From Aphis gossypii (lineage: Eukaryota; Arthropoda; Insecta; Hemiptera; Aphididae): a stretch of DNA of 64,000 nucleotides. Both the position numbers and the translations under genes were made by a program. Below are positions 51,501 through 64,000 of the stretch, one piece after another. Numbering within the stretch: the stretch's first letter is position 1; every line of letters begins with the position of its first letter. The notes below the pieces were generated by a model, which had not been told where the DNA came from, made no database searches, and saw only the letters and a list, made by a program, of their open reading frames with translations. The stretch spans positions 40,525,260 through 40,589,259 of the forward strand of contig NC_065530.1 of the NCBI RefSeq assembly GCF_020184175.1, read 5' to 3'.

Positions 51501-53420
51501 GTCATTGCTTGTAGAAAAAATCATAACATGCTTCAAAATTTTATGTCCTCGAGAATTATGTTTTTGAATTATTTTGAATTATAAAATATTTCTATACAGA
51601 TTTAAAATTATAAGATTAACTTATATTGGATCCGGTGATGAATTTCAAGAATTTTGACCCAGTAAATATTTTTTTATTAATATTTATAAAAATAAAAAAA
51701 ATGAAATTTCTAAAATTTTTCATGCCCATGATTAGCACGAAAACATTCAAAATATTTTGAAAGTTTTACAATGCTTAGAAAAAAATAATATAAACATTTG
51801 GTAATTAAATTCTGTTTTTATTTATTTTATTTTTTTTTTGGTTTTTCTTGATTCGTAAATTTTTTATTTTGACTCCCTAAAGTACCAACTAGATCCAATT
51901 GTCAATTGACTATCAGAAACCACACTCAAAGTTGAAAATCCAAGCATTTTTTTTTTTGTCCAGAAGTAAATGATAGAAAGGCAATAAATATAACTCATAC
52001 ATATTGTCAAATCAATATATCATCACTCCACTTAAAATTTAAAAATCTTAAAACATGTGTATTTGTTATAAAGTTAACTTGAGTTTGATCATCTTAATTG
52101 TTGATTATTTTAAAAATGTTTATATATTTATTCCCTATTATTTTGTCTTAAAATTCTTCAATTTTTTTTTTTATTTTTAAAATCAAATTTAATGGTATTA
52201 AGTCCACATTTTAAAAAGTGAAATTATCGATCTCAAATATACCTAAATACCTAATAAAAATTGAAATATATTTTCAAGTTTTTTATTGCGTTATTACTTG
52301 TTTTATTGGTAAGTACGAATGTACGATGAACATTGGACAATAGATATTAAATGCTCTTTAATACACGAAAATAATGAATTTAAGTTTCTTAATCACTCAA
52401 TTTGTGTCATAGAAACAAAATATACAAAAATGACAATTTACATAATTAAATTGGGTTAATATCTATTAAACAAAATTAGTTTTAAATTTATTAAAAAGAT
52501 TAGGTATTTCTAAGTTTATAGTTAAAAACTACCCAGTGTAGCCTGCTACAATTAATTATATGTCATTAGACTCTATATTTTAAGTATAGTAGACAACTAA
52601 TTTCTTATTAATTTATATAGAATAAGTTTAATACGGAAAGTTTAACAATCACCAATGAAACTCAATACATTAACTTAGGTATATAGCATTTAAAAAAGCA
52701 ATTTTTAATAATTATCAAGTAAGTTTCTAATCAGAGAATAGTTGCTTTACTATATACTATATTACTAAGTAGGTAGTAGATTTTGAGCTTACATACTTTG
52801 TTATTAAATAAGTCATTATAGTAGATATATTAAATTCTAATTGAATAATAAAATACCACATACAACAATTAGGTTCTAATAGATTTTGTAAAAATTTAAA
52901 TAAAAACCACGTATTTTAGATACTATTTTAAATTTATATACAAAAAAAACAAAAGGAATAGGTAGTGTATTAAATTTTCAAATTTTTTTAGCCAAACATA
53001 AAAGTTATTGTATACAATACAAACATTTGTAAATAAAAAACTAAAAACAGTAGAAATACTTGTAAAAAGCTTAAAATTAGTATAAAATATAAATATTTTC
53101 AAAATCTTATTGGGTATAGAAAATTACAATTTAAAACATAAATAATAATGGAAAGTTTCAAGTTCATACAATTAATATTTTATTTATTTAATAATAAGAA
53201 AAAAATAGTTTATGAATAAATCGTTATTATTCGATATCCTATTTCATATTCTAACTTAAAACGCTCATAAAAAATAATGGTGCTTTACGCCATACTATTT
53301 TTTTTCTTATTCCATTAAGTACAACAAATAAGTAATGAAGGGAACATTAAATTTTCAAGTTTTTTGATTAAGAAAAAAAATCTAAAAAACATTATTAATT
53401 TTTATGTTATAAAAACAAAT
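51500..53420. repeat. Probable old interspersed repeat
   Basis: The segment has a phrase-like texture of long, low-GC sentences: for example gatgaatttcaagaatttt near 51638, and similar phrases attaaattttcaaattttt near 52970 and acattaaattttcaagttt near 53346. Short variants of tttcaag/tttcaaa recur in both orientations. I recall comparable text as abundant in aphid genomes. No termini or ORFs are preserved, so class and exact ends are unknown. Confidence 0.3.
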
Positions 53421-54535
53421 TGACTTTATCAAAAATTTGTGTAGTATAATTAATATCACCGGTTTTTTGTTGTTATTGTTTACTATTTGAAAAGTAGTAA
53501 GAGATATTTAACTCACTAATCTATTACGACTACCAGCAATTTTAAATAATAATAATAACATTGAAAAAATTTTACTACTCTTGATGGGGACGTTACTACG
53601 TCAAACACAAATAAACAAATCATTGTAAAACCAATACATTCATCTGCTTAGAATTTAAAACAACATTTATTTTAATATTTAGTAAACCTGTTTTCTTATT
53701 TAAATATCACTGGAGTCTTAGCTCACGATTAATCCACTATAAAATGTTTAGTGATTATTTATGCAATCAGGCAAGATGTTATTGTATTTAAATTATGTGT
53801 TTAGATTACAATTTCTTTGTTTTAACATATTTAAACATATTTTATTAAACTTACAAATGCCAAAATATAGAATTTAAGTTAATTTAAATTATAAATGAAT
53901 ATATTACTATACAACATAATATGTTGTATTATTATATTTTTTTTCGGTTTAATTATATTATAATTAATGGTATAATATAAATAGGTATGTGTATTAATAA
54001 ACTAACTATATGTATTTATAAATAATATTAATTTTTTTTTCAAATTTCATACAACTTTATTTAGACATTTTTCTCGAGCAGTATTTATGGAAAACCATTA
54101 ATTGAAGACTACAATCACGAATATTCAGTTAAGCCATTTTTTAATAAAATATCAACACATTTTAAAGTAAACTTCAACTTGTTTGAATAATAATACCTAC
54201 TAGGTTATAACTTTAAAATGGTTGAATCATTAATTTGGAAAATAAATTTCATCATTTATTAAACTAAAATCTCTATCAGTTATTTTGACTAGACATAATA
54301 CATTTTATAAAGAAATTATATATAAATTATATTTTAATGTGTGCCACTGAATTAAATTTAAAATATAATATTGATTTAATGATTTAAAGTTAGTTTAGTT
54401 TAGTTTGGTTTTATAAATAAAATATTTATTATAAACAAGATAAATTCCAACACACGTATAAATAATTAATAGTAGGTATATAGATGTGCCAATTTAAATT
54501 ATAGATTCTGAAAGTACAAAAAATTAACAACCCTC
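53421..54535. other. AT-rich non-coding stretch
   Basis: Nothing gene-like seen. Confidence 0.55.
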
Positions 54536-54625
54536 AAACGTATGGTATGTATCTATTACAATTACACAATGAAGAATTGGAATTGGATTGTGACAGTAAT
54601 AACGTGAGGGAAAAAATATTGTTTC

Positions 54626-54766
54626 ATGCAACATCCATACGTAATGCAAAAAATATTGCAAAAAACAATATTGACTGACGAAAGACAGAGCGAACCAGAT
54701 TTGGAAGTGGTGCTTGTTTTTCACCATGTTTGTATTAAGCGAATAAATATGCTGGACTTAAGGAAG
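54626..54766 (+). CDS. Candidate coding exon, 47 codons
   Basis: An ATG opens MQHPYVMQKILQKTILTDER, then QSEPDLEVVLVFHHVC and an end at donor GGAAG|GTAAAT, exactly 47 codons in phase 0. Residue composition is that of an ordinary protein rather than translated AT-rich DNA, and codon use is balanced while the flanks are not. An in-frame stop lies shortly upstream, so the ATG would be the true start. The minus strand is also open for 67 codons over the same patch. The next exon was not located. Unrecognised; a decayed transposon fragment is the main alternative. Confidence 0.3.
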
Positions 54767-54769
54767 GTA

Positions 54770-55870
54770 AATAAACTATTCACATTTAGAGCATTTAAAG
54801 TATACATATCGATCAATTAATATTTTAGTCGTTGAATTATTTAATGTTTTAAATTTTAGTTTTTATAATATTGCCAAAGTGCTAGTGAAAAATATTGAAA
54901 CCACACAACAGAAGTCAACTACAATTTAAAAATACCGTCAATATATGATTGTGACACGACACTAGGAAACGGAAACGTTTATGTTAAATACGATGATAAT
55001 ATTTTTTATCCGGAATATATTGTTCATTATTCCTAAAACATAAAAGTAAAAATATTGATGTTTTTGATTTCAAAGTGTAACATACACAGATATTTAAGTT
55101 TGGTTCATAAAATCAAAATTATAAGTGAATTATTAGAATATATATTAATGATTCAAATTATAATCTATAATTAAAAGTTTTAATGACTTAATAACTTCAT
55201 CTCCTAGCTCTATTCAAGATATGTACTGCAGTAGGTTTACATATAACAGTTTTTAACTTTTTGTAGGTTTAGGATACCATTAGTTTGACCTTAATAATCG
55301 TAAAATAAAACCCATATCGTTGTAGAAAATATATAATAATTAATAACTGTGGATCGTTTTATTCAATTTTTAAATTTTAAAAACAAAAAGGTCTTTATGA
55401 AAATTAGAATAGTAATTTATCAAATTTTCAATCTAAAATATTTTTGTATCGTTATTGTCAGTAAAATCCATTTAAATTAAATTTTAAAAAAATAGCCACA
55501 AGCACGCAGTTGTACTCTTATCACACGATAAATGTTCCTTATATAATTATGAGTTAACCGGTATATTTATATAAATACCGAAACTTAAGATTAACATACT
55601 TTAATAATACGATGAAAGTCAATATTATATTTTTGTTTATTGTTCCGTCCTAAACGGGATAAATCAATTTTCTACGAACCTCTCATATTGCATAATAATA
55701 TGTATAACAGAAATAAACCGTGTTGTAGTTGAACTTCAGTTTACACCATTATACTATATACCTAATGTATTTTTTAAAGTATGGCAACTGATTGAAGGTT
55801 AAAAATAATAAATACGAACGACAAATCTATCATACCTATAATACTACTGCAGCTTCATTTGACTACTTGA
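54770..55870. other. AT-rich non-coding stretch
   Basis: Nothing gene-like seen beyond the candidate donor at 54766. Confidence 0.55.
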
Positions 55871-55881
55871 GTATCTCGAGA

Positions 55882-55904
55882 TGTGTGTGTGTGTGTGTGT
55901 GTGT
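55882..55904. repeat. (TG)n microsatellite
   Basis: An uninterrupted TG run of about 11 units. The Cys-Val run in the frame that crosses it is an artefact. Confidence 0.9.
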
Positions 55905-56159
55905 TTTATTATTATAATTATTCATCGTACTTAAAATTTAAAACGATATATTATACTATATCTGGAATATCTAATGTGTTCAAATTTGATTTCACCGTAA
56001 AATTGTCATATCTTCCCGATACACCCTGTATATTATACACTCCACATTATTTCGTATGCACTGAGCCACTGAATAGGCCATAAACGTATACCACAATTTT
56101 AAAACCAATAATAGAAAATAATAGCATAATATATTAAATATATATTATATATCATGTAC

Positions 56160-56660
56160 CATATACGAACATTATGCTGTTCACAGACTTCGGGCCGTTG
56201 CAGCGGAATATGGACCGTCGTTTGGCGGAAAGAAAAACATTGTCCTTCCACCCGCCACCCCCAGCAGGACGAGACTATATAGCGTATCCTTGGAAACCGG
56301 CTGGCGCCAGTGGCGTCGCGACGCGCCAATTACGACGCCACAGTTTGCCCCTTCGGTTATTATTATTATTATATATATATACATACATACAAACACATTA
56401 TACATACACTGAAATAGGACTTGTGTGTAGAGTGTTGTATATGTATATATGTAGGTCTGTCCCGGGCGTATATTACTCATTGCTTTACCCTCTCCCCCGC
56501 AGAGCCATCCCCGCCACCATCACTTCGACTATCGGACGACGACGATACATCTAAAACTCCGTAAAAACTATGACTAATACTATACGCGTTCGACCCTTTT
56601 ATCGATATAATATAATATAATATTACACGCATATAATAATATCATAACTGTAATTTTTCT
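56160..56660. promoter_or_regulatory. CpG-rich island with TATA-like core, possible promoter
   Basis: The interval 56190-56350 is dense in CpG and GC-rich and contains gactatatagcg, a TATA-type core readable on either strand. All of several frames on both strands are open. The plus frame from an ATG at 56174 reads MLFTDFGPLQRNMDRRLAER and is the most protein-like, but it then runs into a TTA/TA repeat with no donor. I favour a promoter or leader region over a protein. It lies about 1.2 kb upstream of the candidate exon at 57491. Confidence 0.35.
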
Positions 56661-57480
56661 GTTCTCCGAAACTTATTTCGTCCGACAAAAAAAAAACGGT
56701 TATCCTATATTATGTGTGTATATTAATATTACTGCTGCTATTACAGCCGTTACGGCGTTACTACGGTCAATCTGCACGTATATATTACTATACGATATGG
56801 AGTCTAAAATATCATGATAATAATATGCACTATATATTATATATATATATGTATTACTATACTTACTAGTTACTGTACTCTGTAGCATTGTATGTAAGCA
56901 AAACGCGACGATGTATAATAATAACAAAATCGATTTCTTTTAAACGGTGTCTCGAAGGAGAATTGATAACAGAATGTGCAGTCATTACGTTTTCTACGTA
57001 TCGTGAACGTGCAGAATATTTCTTAAATATTCAATTAATAAACTTACTGTAGAAACTAAACATTTCAATATGATTAAAAAATAATGTATAATATAAGTAT
57101 ATACAAATCAGTTGTTAGTTTCTATTTACAAGGATATTTTACACCGACCGTGGTATAAAATATGCCACTTCGAAATTGATGGTAACCACGTAACAAGGGT
57201 CTATATTTCTATAGGTATATGGTAATGGTATACGTTATAAACTGGGTAAGCGGGTTACCGTAATATTTAGTATCATGGAACATTCTATATTGTCGCCGGC
57301 ATTTTTTTCCGCGTTTGTCGTGCCGTTCAATTCTCAATCCACAGTATTTCACACCGTCCAAAAGAGCATATTAAACCATAATTAATAGTGATTAGTGGTG
57401 ACATGATGTACACTATGCTGTGAGACAAAATTTAAGAAAATCGAATTTTATACTTTTGTAATTTTGTGAGCCTTATATAA
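56661..57480. other. Spacer with moderate CpG
   Basis: Mixed composition continues from the island; 57120-57370 is less AT-rich. No splice-bounded open frame is visible. It may be leader or first-intron sequence for a plus-strand gene. Confidence 0.4.
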
Positions 57481-57490
57481 TATCCAACCC

Positions 57491-57593
57491 ATGTACTCGC
57501 ATAGCCCATTTATCGAGGGTTACAAGCCAATAATGGCGATACGCCAAAGTGAATACACTACGCAAGTTATGTCACCAGTTCACCACTCACCAT
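57491..57593 (+). CDS. Candidate coding exon with a perfect splice donor
   Basis: From an ATG at 57491 the frame reads MYSHSPFIEGYKPIMAIRQS, continues EYTTQVMSPVHHSP, and breaks at a perfect donor CAT|GTAAGT in phase 1 (34 codons plus one base). Composition is balanced, with low Ile/Asn/Lys bias. Upstream the frame stays open for seven codons to a stop, and a weak acceptor (ttttgtgag) there would make it an internal exon instead. The Ser/Pro/Tyr/His-rich text resembles disordered N-terminal regions of transcription factors or membrane-protein cytoplasmic tails, but I cannot name a family. A phase-compatible terminal exon lies at 61768. Confidence 0.45.
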
Positions 57594-59560
57594 GTAAGTT
57601 GATAAACAATTATTCATATACGTTTCCTACGAGTCTGAATATCTTATTACCGTTATTTTTAATTGACTGTGCTTGTTTATTAAAATATGTATAATTAAAT
57701 AAGTTTGTAAAAACCCAGTTAAACCTTACAAAAGAAGTAGCATAACTACTAATTCGAATAATAATATGTAGATTTAAAGTAGGTACCTATTATGGTAGAT
57801 TATCGTAATTTCATAAAATTGTATTTTTACATCTTTATAACGTGTATAATTTTCTACAGTCCAAGTTAAATTTTGTAGAAATAATCACGTTATGCGTCCG
57901 TCAATTTTTAGTGAGTACCTATATATAATAATACCATATTATTATAAAATGGAATTAAAATAGCTTTATCATATAGAAATATAGAATAACGAATACCTAA
58001 CTCCTGAATAAGCATCTTATATGAATATATAAATGTAGAATAACGTTGGAGTATGAAAAAAAGATATACACAAATATTCAAAGTAATCGCAGTACCTATG
58101 TATCTATCGTATCACTGTACAAAAAAAAAAAACACAATTTATTATTGCCAAAGCCATTGCCAGGGTACATGAGTATTATAGCTTGGTATAGTCATGAGTT
58201 TGGCATATGTCAATTATTTACATCAGTGGAACCAATATTATATTTATAAATCATAGGTCATACATGCCATCATCTCGATAATATCTGTATAATTATAATA
58301 TAGGTATAATATGCTAAAAACATCAATAAATTATCGTATATTTAAGTTATCAACATCTTTAGTCTCTACATATTAATTTAACTTTAAAATAAACAATTAG
58401 ATAATAAATATCTTTTGTATGTTACATTATGTATATTTTTGATTAGTTCAATAATTTTTATATATTTTATAATTAAATAAGAAACATTAATTTAATAAAG
58501 AAAAGTTGAAAGACCTCCTAAATTTCAATAAACAATAGCAATTATACAACTAATAATAATTATGAAAATAATTCAAATTTATAAATAAAATTGATTTTAT
58601 TATGATTAGAAAATCAAGAAGTTCAGATCATAATAAAGTTGAAAGTATAAATTATATTTATAACTGTAAATAATGTATCTATGTAAAAAATTGGCAGCCA
58701 AACAGGCGCACCTACCGTTAGCTACCCTCCTATAAATACGTTTCTGGCTACAAATATTATTCATTCCTTTATTAACAAATAACTAACAATAAATAATAAT
58801 TTAAAATAATATTTTAATTCATAATTTCAGTTAAGGATATTATTTTTCGAGTATAATATAATTCGTTATAGTTTTAAAATTCGATATACCTACTAATATA
58901 TTATATATTATATTATACTATTCAGTATTTACTAGCAAAGGTAATAATATAGAAATAAGAGTGGGGACTACACTTTGTTATAATATCCACTTGAGTTTTA
59001 TTTTTTGTTTAACATAATGGTTTTTTCATAAATACTAATTAATATGGATACTATTTATTTTATTATATTTAAATATTTCTCGTTTTTTTTTTGTAGAAAA
59101 AGATATAAAACCAACAACCCGATATTTATGCTTTATATAAAAAAATATTGAAACTGCTGTATTATACCAATGCTTACATCAATCTAATAATATTAATATT
59201 ATCGACTTTTTTAAGATTCAAAAAAATCATATTACCAAGTAAATAATATAGAAATGTAATATTATCATGATAAATATACGATAAAAATGTTATGCAAATA
59301 TGAAAATATAATAAAACATTTCCATTTGTTTTTAATGTCAATGTGAATTTTATAATATAAATCATTTCTAAATAACTTTTTATTTTATTCTTTGAAGTTC
59401 CTAAATGCAAATCTTTCTTTTTAATATTAAACAGGTAATGTTCAAGTATCATTGAATTTTAAATAGGTATAAACTTAAGATGAGTTCCTTTCACTCTGAA
59501 ACACGAACTTAAATTTATTTATTTTTTAACTTTATTCTTTTGTAGTACAATTTGTTTGTT
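57594..59560. other. AT-rich non-coding, possible intron
   Basis: No further exon is visible. A short segment at 58690-58750 (ggcagccaaacaggcgcacc) is less AT-rich and may be a repeat fragment. Confidence 0.5.
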
Positions 59561-59569
59561 ATACGCGAA

Positions 59570-59950
59570 GTCGTGTATAGCACAAGCATGACCAATACGT
59601 GCCTAAGCTAAATAAAACTAACTTCTTGATAATAATTCCCAGACTCTATTGGCAATTTTGCCTTCATTTGAAAGCACTTGACGGAGACAATCATTTGAAA
59701 GTTTAGAGTGTCGTCGTAATCTTTTTTTCAAGTAAGACAAATCTCAATGAAGTGAACTTCATAGCAACGGTATGAAGTGTCCCTCAGCTAGTGGTTAAGC
59801 TTTTTCTCAGAGACATCGTATAAATGCGAGATCCTCCCTTATATGGGTGTGAAATTTCACGAATTCGGCATGTCGTTTTAATGAAATAGCTTCACTGGTA
59901 TAATTCAAAAAGCAGATGTATTCTCTATTCGCCGACTCTCAGAGAAAAAT
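59570..59950. promoter_or_regulatory. Balanced island with a CArG box
   Basis: This 380-bp patch is less AT-rich than its surroundings and has stops in all frames, which suits conserved regulatory DNA. It contains CCTTATATGG at 59837-59846, a perfect match to the CArG consensus CC(A/T)6GG bound by serum response factor. A symmetric segment, tgaaatttcacgaattc, follows. Position between two candidate exons would suit an intronic enhancer. Function is inferred from motif and composition only. Confidence 0.3.
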
Positions 59951-61685
59951 AGTCATGAATAAATAGGTACTTTTCCATTTAATATTAATTCAACGACTTT
60001 AACGAATAAACCCATAAAACCGTATATATATAAAGTAATTTGTTTTATTGATGTACATTCTGTGATACAATATAAAATGTAAACGATATTTTTCATTTTT
60101 AAAATGTTATCTTTCTGTAAAAACGTAATACTTAGAAAGAATTTTGTAAACCACAAGTATTATTATAGCTATATAATATACCTATGAAATATCATTATTT
60201 TTGATATTGTAGTTAAGGCAAACATATTTTAATAGATTTAAATTTGTCCGTTTCTTCTTAAACGAAGGTATATAAAAGTTTAGCTTGTCGTGTTATATTA
60301 TTACATCTATGAATTTATTTTTATTTTTATCTTACTAATATGTTATAATATTATTAAGAATTATTTATAACATAATATAGTAATTTGTTATCAGTTTAAA
60401 TTATAATATCATAATATTTTTGAATCTTCTCGGAAAATTAATTTCAATATTTTTTGATTGTTATCTAATAAAATAATTATATTATATGGTAATATAGTTT
60501 CCTCTTCTAAGAATAACCTTGATTTCTGAAGTTGAAAGAAGATAAATCTGGAAACTAAAATCTGAAGTACCTACCTGTATACATAGGTACTATATATAGT
60601 TTTAATTTTAACGCCTTCGAGAGTTTTTGGATCATTTATGTTAAGAATAAATAATTTTAATTTTTTAATTTAAGCAACAATGTTTAGCTATCTTGTTTAA
60701 AACCGATTTCATAGTTTCAAATACCGACGAGTACTTCGACAGAGCTTAGCAGTATGCATTTAGAAGTTGGTATAATCTTAAAGTCAAAAACATATTATGA
60801 TAAAAACTCACCTAAAATAACCTATAGGTATATACGAATTATATACCACACAAGCTATATAAAACCTAACGGAAATAAAAGTCATTAAAATGGTGATCGA
60901 CGTGCGATAATATAAAATACGTGTATATTTACATTTCCTTTACTATAAATATGTCACAACTACGTTTACCTTTACTGAGTTTTCTGACTACCATAGTTTA
61001 TTTTTTGTTTATTCAATGACCATAGTCTATATTCTATAATATTATACCTACGGCTTTTTCATGTACCCACAACATATTATTTAAATTTAAATTTAAAAAG
61101 AATATCCCTAAACACAAAGATATACAATTGTACTGACTACATCTTAGTAATTGGATAAAACTTTTGAAAACATATTTAAATTTGTCATGATATTTACTTG
61201 AAAATGACTTTTCCAAAATCTTATAAACTTTTTGACTAATTCAATTATGTTTTAAGAAATTGTATCAGATTACTAGATTATAGATAATATAATATTGGCA
61301 AAATGTTATTACTTTGATGCAAAAACAAAAAAAAAACACAAAATAATTAACATTAATATTAAGTGCAATTGACATGTGCGTGAGAGCTTTGCTGTTTCTT
61401 TTACACCAAGTTATACACAATAATGTTCATTTATTACGAACGCATTTACACACGCACACACAATTTTTTAAATTATATTGAACTCCTTATGAATGGTCAG
61501 TAAATAGATTATAATATAACTGGAGGTAAAGGCTCGAAATGTGATGGTCGAAAAGAAAATAATATTATTACTTACCTTACATTGGTGTATTGTAAAAATC
61601 AATGCTGTGCAATTAAAAGTATGATATTTTAAACTTTGAAACCTACTTTATATACCTAGGTAATAATGTAATATATTGTACACCT
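59951..61685. other. AT-rich non-coding stretch
   Basis: Nothing gene-like seen. Confidence 0.55.
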
Positions 61686-61767
61686 AAAGGCGTGACTCGT
61701 GGTTTCTTTATATTGTATTACATTATGTACACTCCGTGTACTATGAGCCTGCTAAACTTAAATTTAG

Positions 61768-61880
61768 TGAAACGATCAAAACCTAATTTGTCGATGGTTG
61801 AAAACAACGTGTTTCGTCGTTTAAATTTAATGTATAATTCATCAGCTGCAAGTTCCAGTGCGTATACAGCGACTTTATAA
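61768..61880 (+). CDS. Candidate terminal coding exon
   Basis: After acceptor aaatttag, 36 codons read KRSKPNLSMVENNVFRRLN then LMYNSSAASSSAYTATL and a stop. Start phase is 1, the phase left by the donor at 57593, so the two could join into a 71-residue product or be the ends of a longer gene. An AATAAA lies 37 nt after the stop. The acceptor tract is not pyrimidine-rich, which lowers confidence. The frame is open further upstream (from 61692) without an ATG. Confidence 0.25.
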
Positions 61881-61916
61881 AACAAACGCGGTCGAGAAAT
61901 CCCATTACGGATTAAT

Positions 61917-61922
61917 AATAAA
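61917..61922 (+). terminator. Possible polyadenylation signal AATAAA
   Basis: AATAAA follows the candidate terminal exon by 37 nt. The hexamer is common by chance in DNA this AT-rich, so it only has weight together with the stop codon just upstream. Confidence 0.25.
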
Positions 61923-64000
61923 GATATTTTATAATATACTTGTTTTGAAAATAAAGCTCACCTTCGTAAACCCTCAAACTTGTATCGGTAACGTGGGAAG
62001 TTTTACGTATAACACATTATAACAAACTACTAGCTATATATTGAGTAAATAACGAATATAAAATTATAACAACTTTAAAAATTATGGGGTACCTATAAAC
62101 TCTTGACTCACTATAAATTATAATTCATTTATTTATTGTTATAGCAATAGTATTATTGTGCATTAGTATTAATTATCGATTGAATTAACTGTGATAAATT
62201 CCAGAAGCGATATTTGGGTTTACATACTGCTTTCCCTCTCCACGAGAACAGACACAATTTACTTTATAGATTTTTTTAAAGAGGTATATTAAATAGGTAT
62301 ATATTGAATATTATAAACATAACGAACGAAATAAAAATAGATTTATCATTAAATTTCTACAAAAATTACAAAAATAAAATTATAAGTACAATGTGATAAA
62401 GTTGAATAGTGCGATATGAATGGTTATAAATAGTTGAGTACTACATATAAAAAATTATTTGTTTTTGAGAATAAATTCATTTTGAAATAGTATCAAAATT
62501 AATCATAAAATCATATCTAAGTAGAAATTTATAGCTTTAAATCAAATGTTATGACCAAAATAAAACTGCATTTTATCATTTATACATAAACACTATTCTA
62601 TTTAGACGTAAATTATTATTTATAGCGGCGTGTTTAGAAAAATAGATGAAACTGTACAAATTAGTAAGCATACCTACTAGCTAATGGCTACTAATTATTA
62701 TATGTATATTGTAATATTCCAGTAATTATTAACATTCGTCTTATTCCATGATCAGACTATTATAAGACTGTAAATATGCGAATGTATTAAAAAAAAAGTC
62801 AAATTATTTTCTATTTATTTATATACATATTTATTTATATCGTAATTATTCAATCGGAAGTTATAAACGCAATATGTAGGTTATTAACCTATACAGTATA
62901 CTTATATCACTGAAAATTATTATCCATTACTTAAGTACTTATTTAAACTGACTAAATAATCGAACCAGTATATTAATCTAGTGTAAACATATTCCAGTAT
63001 ATACTATATATAGTGACTATAGAGTACCTACGGCACTGCATAAGTTATAACCCTTTGAATGAGTCAGTTATATCTATAGGACATAATTTATAAAGTGTTT
63101 AAAAAAGGTTTAACATTTCATGGAAACGTCGATACCAACAATTTATTTAAACAACAAAACACTTTAAAGTTTGTATAATGTAGATTATAGGTGTATGTAG
63201 ACATATTTAATGACTTTAGAATTATGCACGGGCTCTTAAAAAGTAGGTTACGGAGTATGGAAGGGAAAGTGACTTCGTATTAATTTAATTTCATTAATTA
63301 AATTATCACTGATGAAATATGATTTTAATCGGAAATAAAATATAAGGGTCTGGGTACCAGAATAATTTGATTAGATCCCTCAAATGTCGGTAAAGTATAT
63401 TACATTATAAGCCCAAACTTTCTAGTCATTTAATTTTAATTAAAATTTTTTAAGTGGCCTTATATAATTATTAATTATATTTTATGAAAACTCGTACTAT
63501 ATACTGTAACAGTGTAACTTGTATAACAATCACATCAAATGTTAAAAGTTTACTAGTTGAAAGGTTATGATTGATATACATATAAGTTATAATTAATAAG
63601 TGAATGTGACTATATCTAAACAAATTTAAGGGAATATTATTAATGGTATATGATGATGACTTTATGAATATTCCTATATGAATAAAACTATATTTTTGAG
63701 TTTATATCTTTTTTAGTGTTTTTATTCATACATACAAAACTAACTCAAAATATTATATTATTTCTGTGTTTTAAAATAAATATCTTATATTTTCCTATAT
63801 TATAATACATAGTTTCATATACTTAATTTATCACAATATATAGGAGAATTGGATAAATTGACTACTATTTAATATTTCAATAATTATCTTGCTAGCTACA
63901 ACTATAATAATGTCTCTTGGTTAAGACAAGATAACGTTTCAATGGAACAATAGTGAATTATTAAGTTCTGTTGGATGTAATTTTAAAATCCTAAATAATC
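61923..64000. other. AT-rich non-coding stretch
   Basis: Nothing gene-like seen to the end of the window. Confidence 0.6.

Noticed and set aside
56181..56554. Opposite-strand ORFs of 99 and 126 codons
   Set aside because: Openness results from CpG-rich sequence followed by TTA/TA repeats that translate to Leu, Tyr and Ile runs.
58690..58755. Possible short inverted-repeat element around ggcagcc and ggctac
   Set aside because: Arms match over too few bases and no target duplication is present.

Overview
The window looks like nuclear DNA of an aphid (Hemiptera, Aphididae). It is very AT-rich, and short motifs such as taggtacctat and ataatattat recur throughout. It carries several miniature DNA transposons with the G/C-rich termini that I associate with aphid genomes, and its few coding-like pieces are short and bounded by eukaryotic splice sites. 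The assignment rests on composition and recalled repeat style, not on a database match, and I cannot name the species. I see no bacterial operon, phage, CRISPR array, rRNA or convincing tRNA.

Most of the 64 kb is non-coding sequence, either intergenic or long introns. It is broken up by GC- and CpG-richer islands of 0.1-1.5 kb. These lie near 3.3-5.1, 7.1-9.6, 12.1-12.6, 14.9-15.6, 20.6-21.0, 23.1-23.6, 26.0-26.9, 28.3-31.2, 35.1-35.5, 45.0-45.2, 47.6-47.8, 54.5-54.8, 56.2-57.6, 59.6-59.9 and 61.7-61.9 kb. They are the places where exons, promoters or conserved regulatory DNA would be expected.

The best gene call is a minus-strand first coding exon at 29246-29321. It encodes a signal peptide and ends in a splice donor. 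It is preceded by a very CpG-rich leader of about 540 nt containing a 105-codon upstream ORF, with a TATA box at 29885-29893. Three candidate second exons further down the minus strand (near 26.9, 26.1 and 9.0 kb) fit its phase, and sequence alone does not choose between them. Weaker exon candidates on the plus strand are at 7108-7171 with 7436-7550, 54626-54766, and 57491-57593 with a phase-compatible terminal exon at 61768-61880 followed by AATAAA. A minus-strand candidate lies at 47739-47793.

Repeats are better supported. There is a Tc1/mariner-type MITE with TA target duplication (5220-5779), a hAT-type MITE with a perfect 8-bp duplication (31600-31815), and a second hAT-type MITE with a 7/8 duplication (44243-44408). 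Others are a diverged inverted-repeat element (41333-41984), a decayed tandem array of 15-bp units (39792-39986), and a broken coding remnant on the minus strand (49765-49989). No clearly new biological system is evident. The most unusual items are the 15-bp array, the leader with its upstream ORF, and a 37-codon ORF with strong initiation context at 26835-26948.
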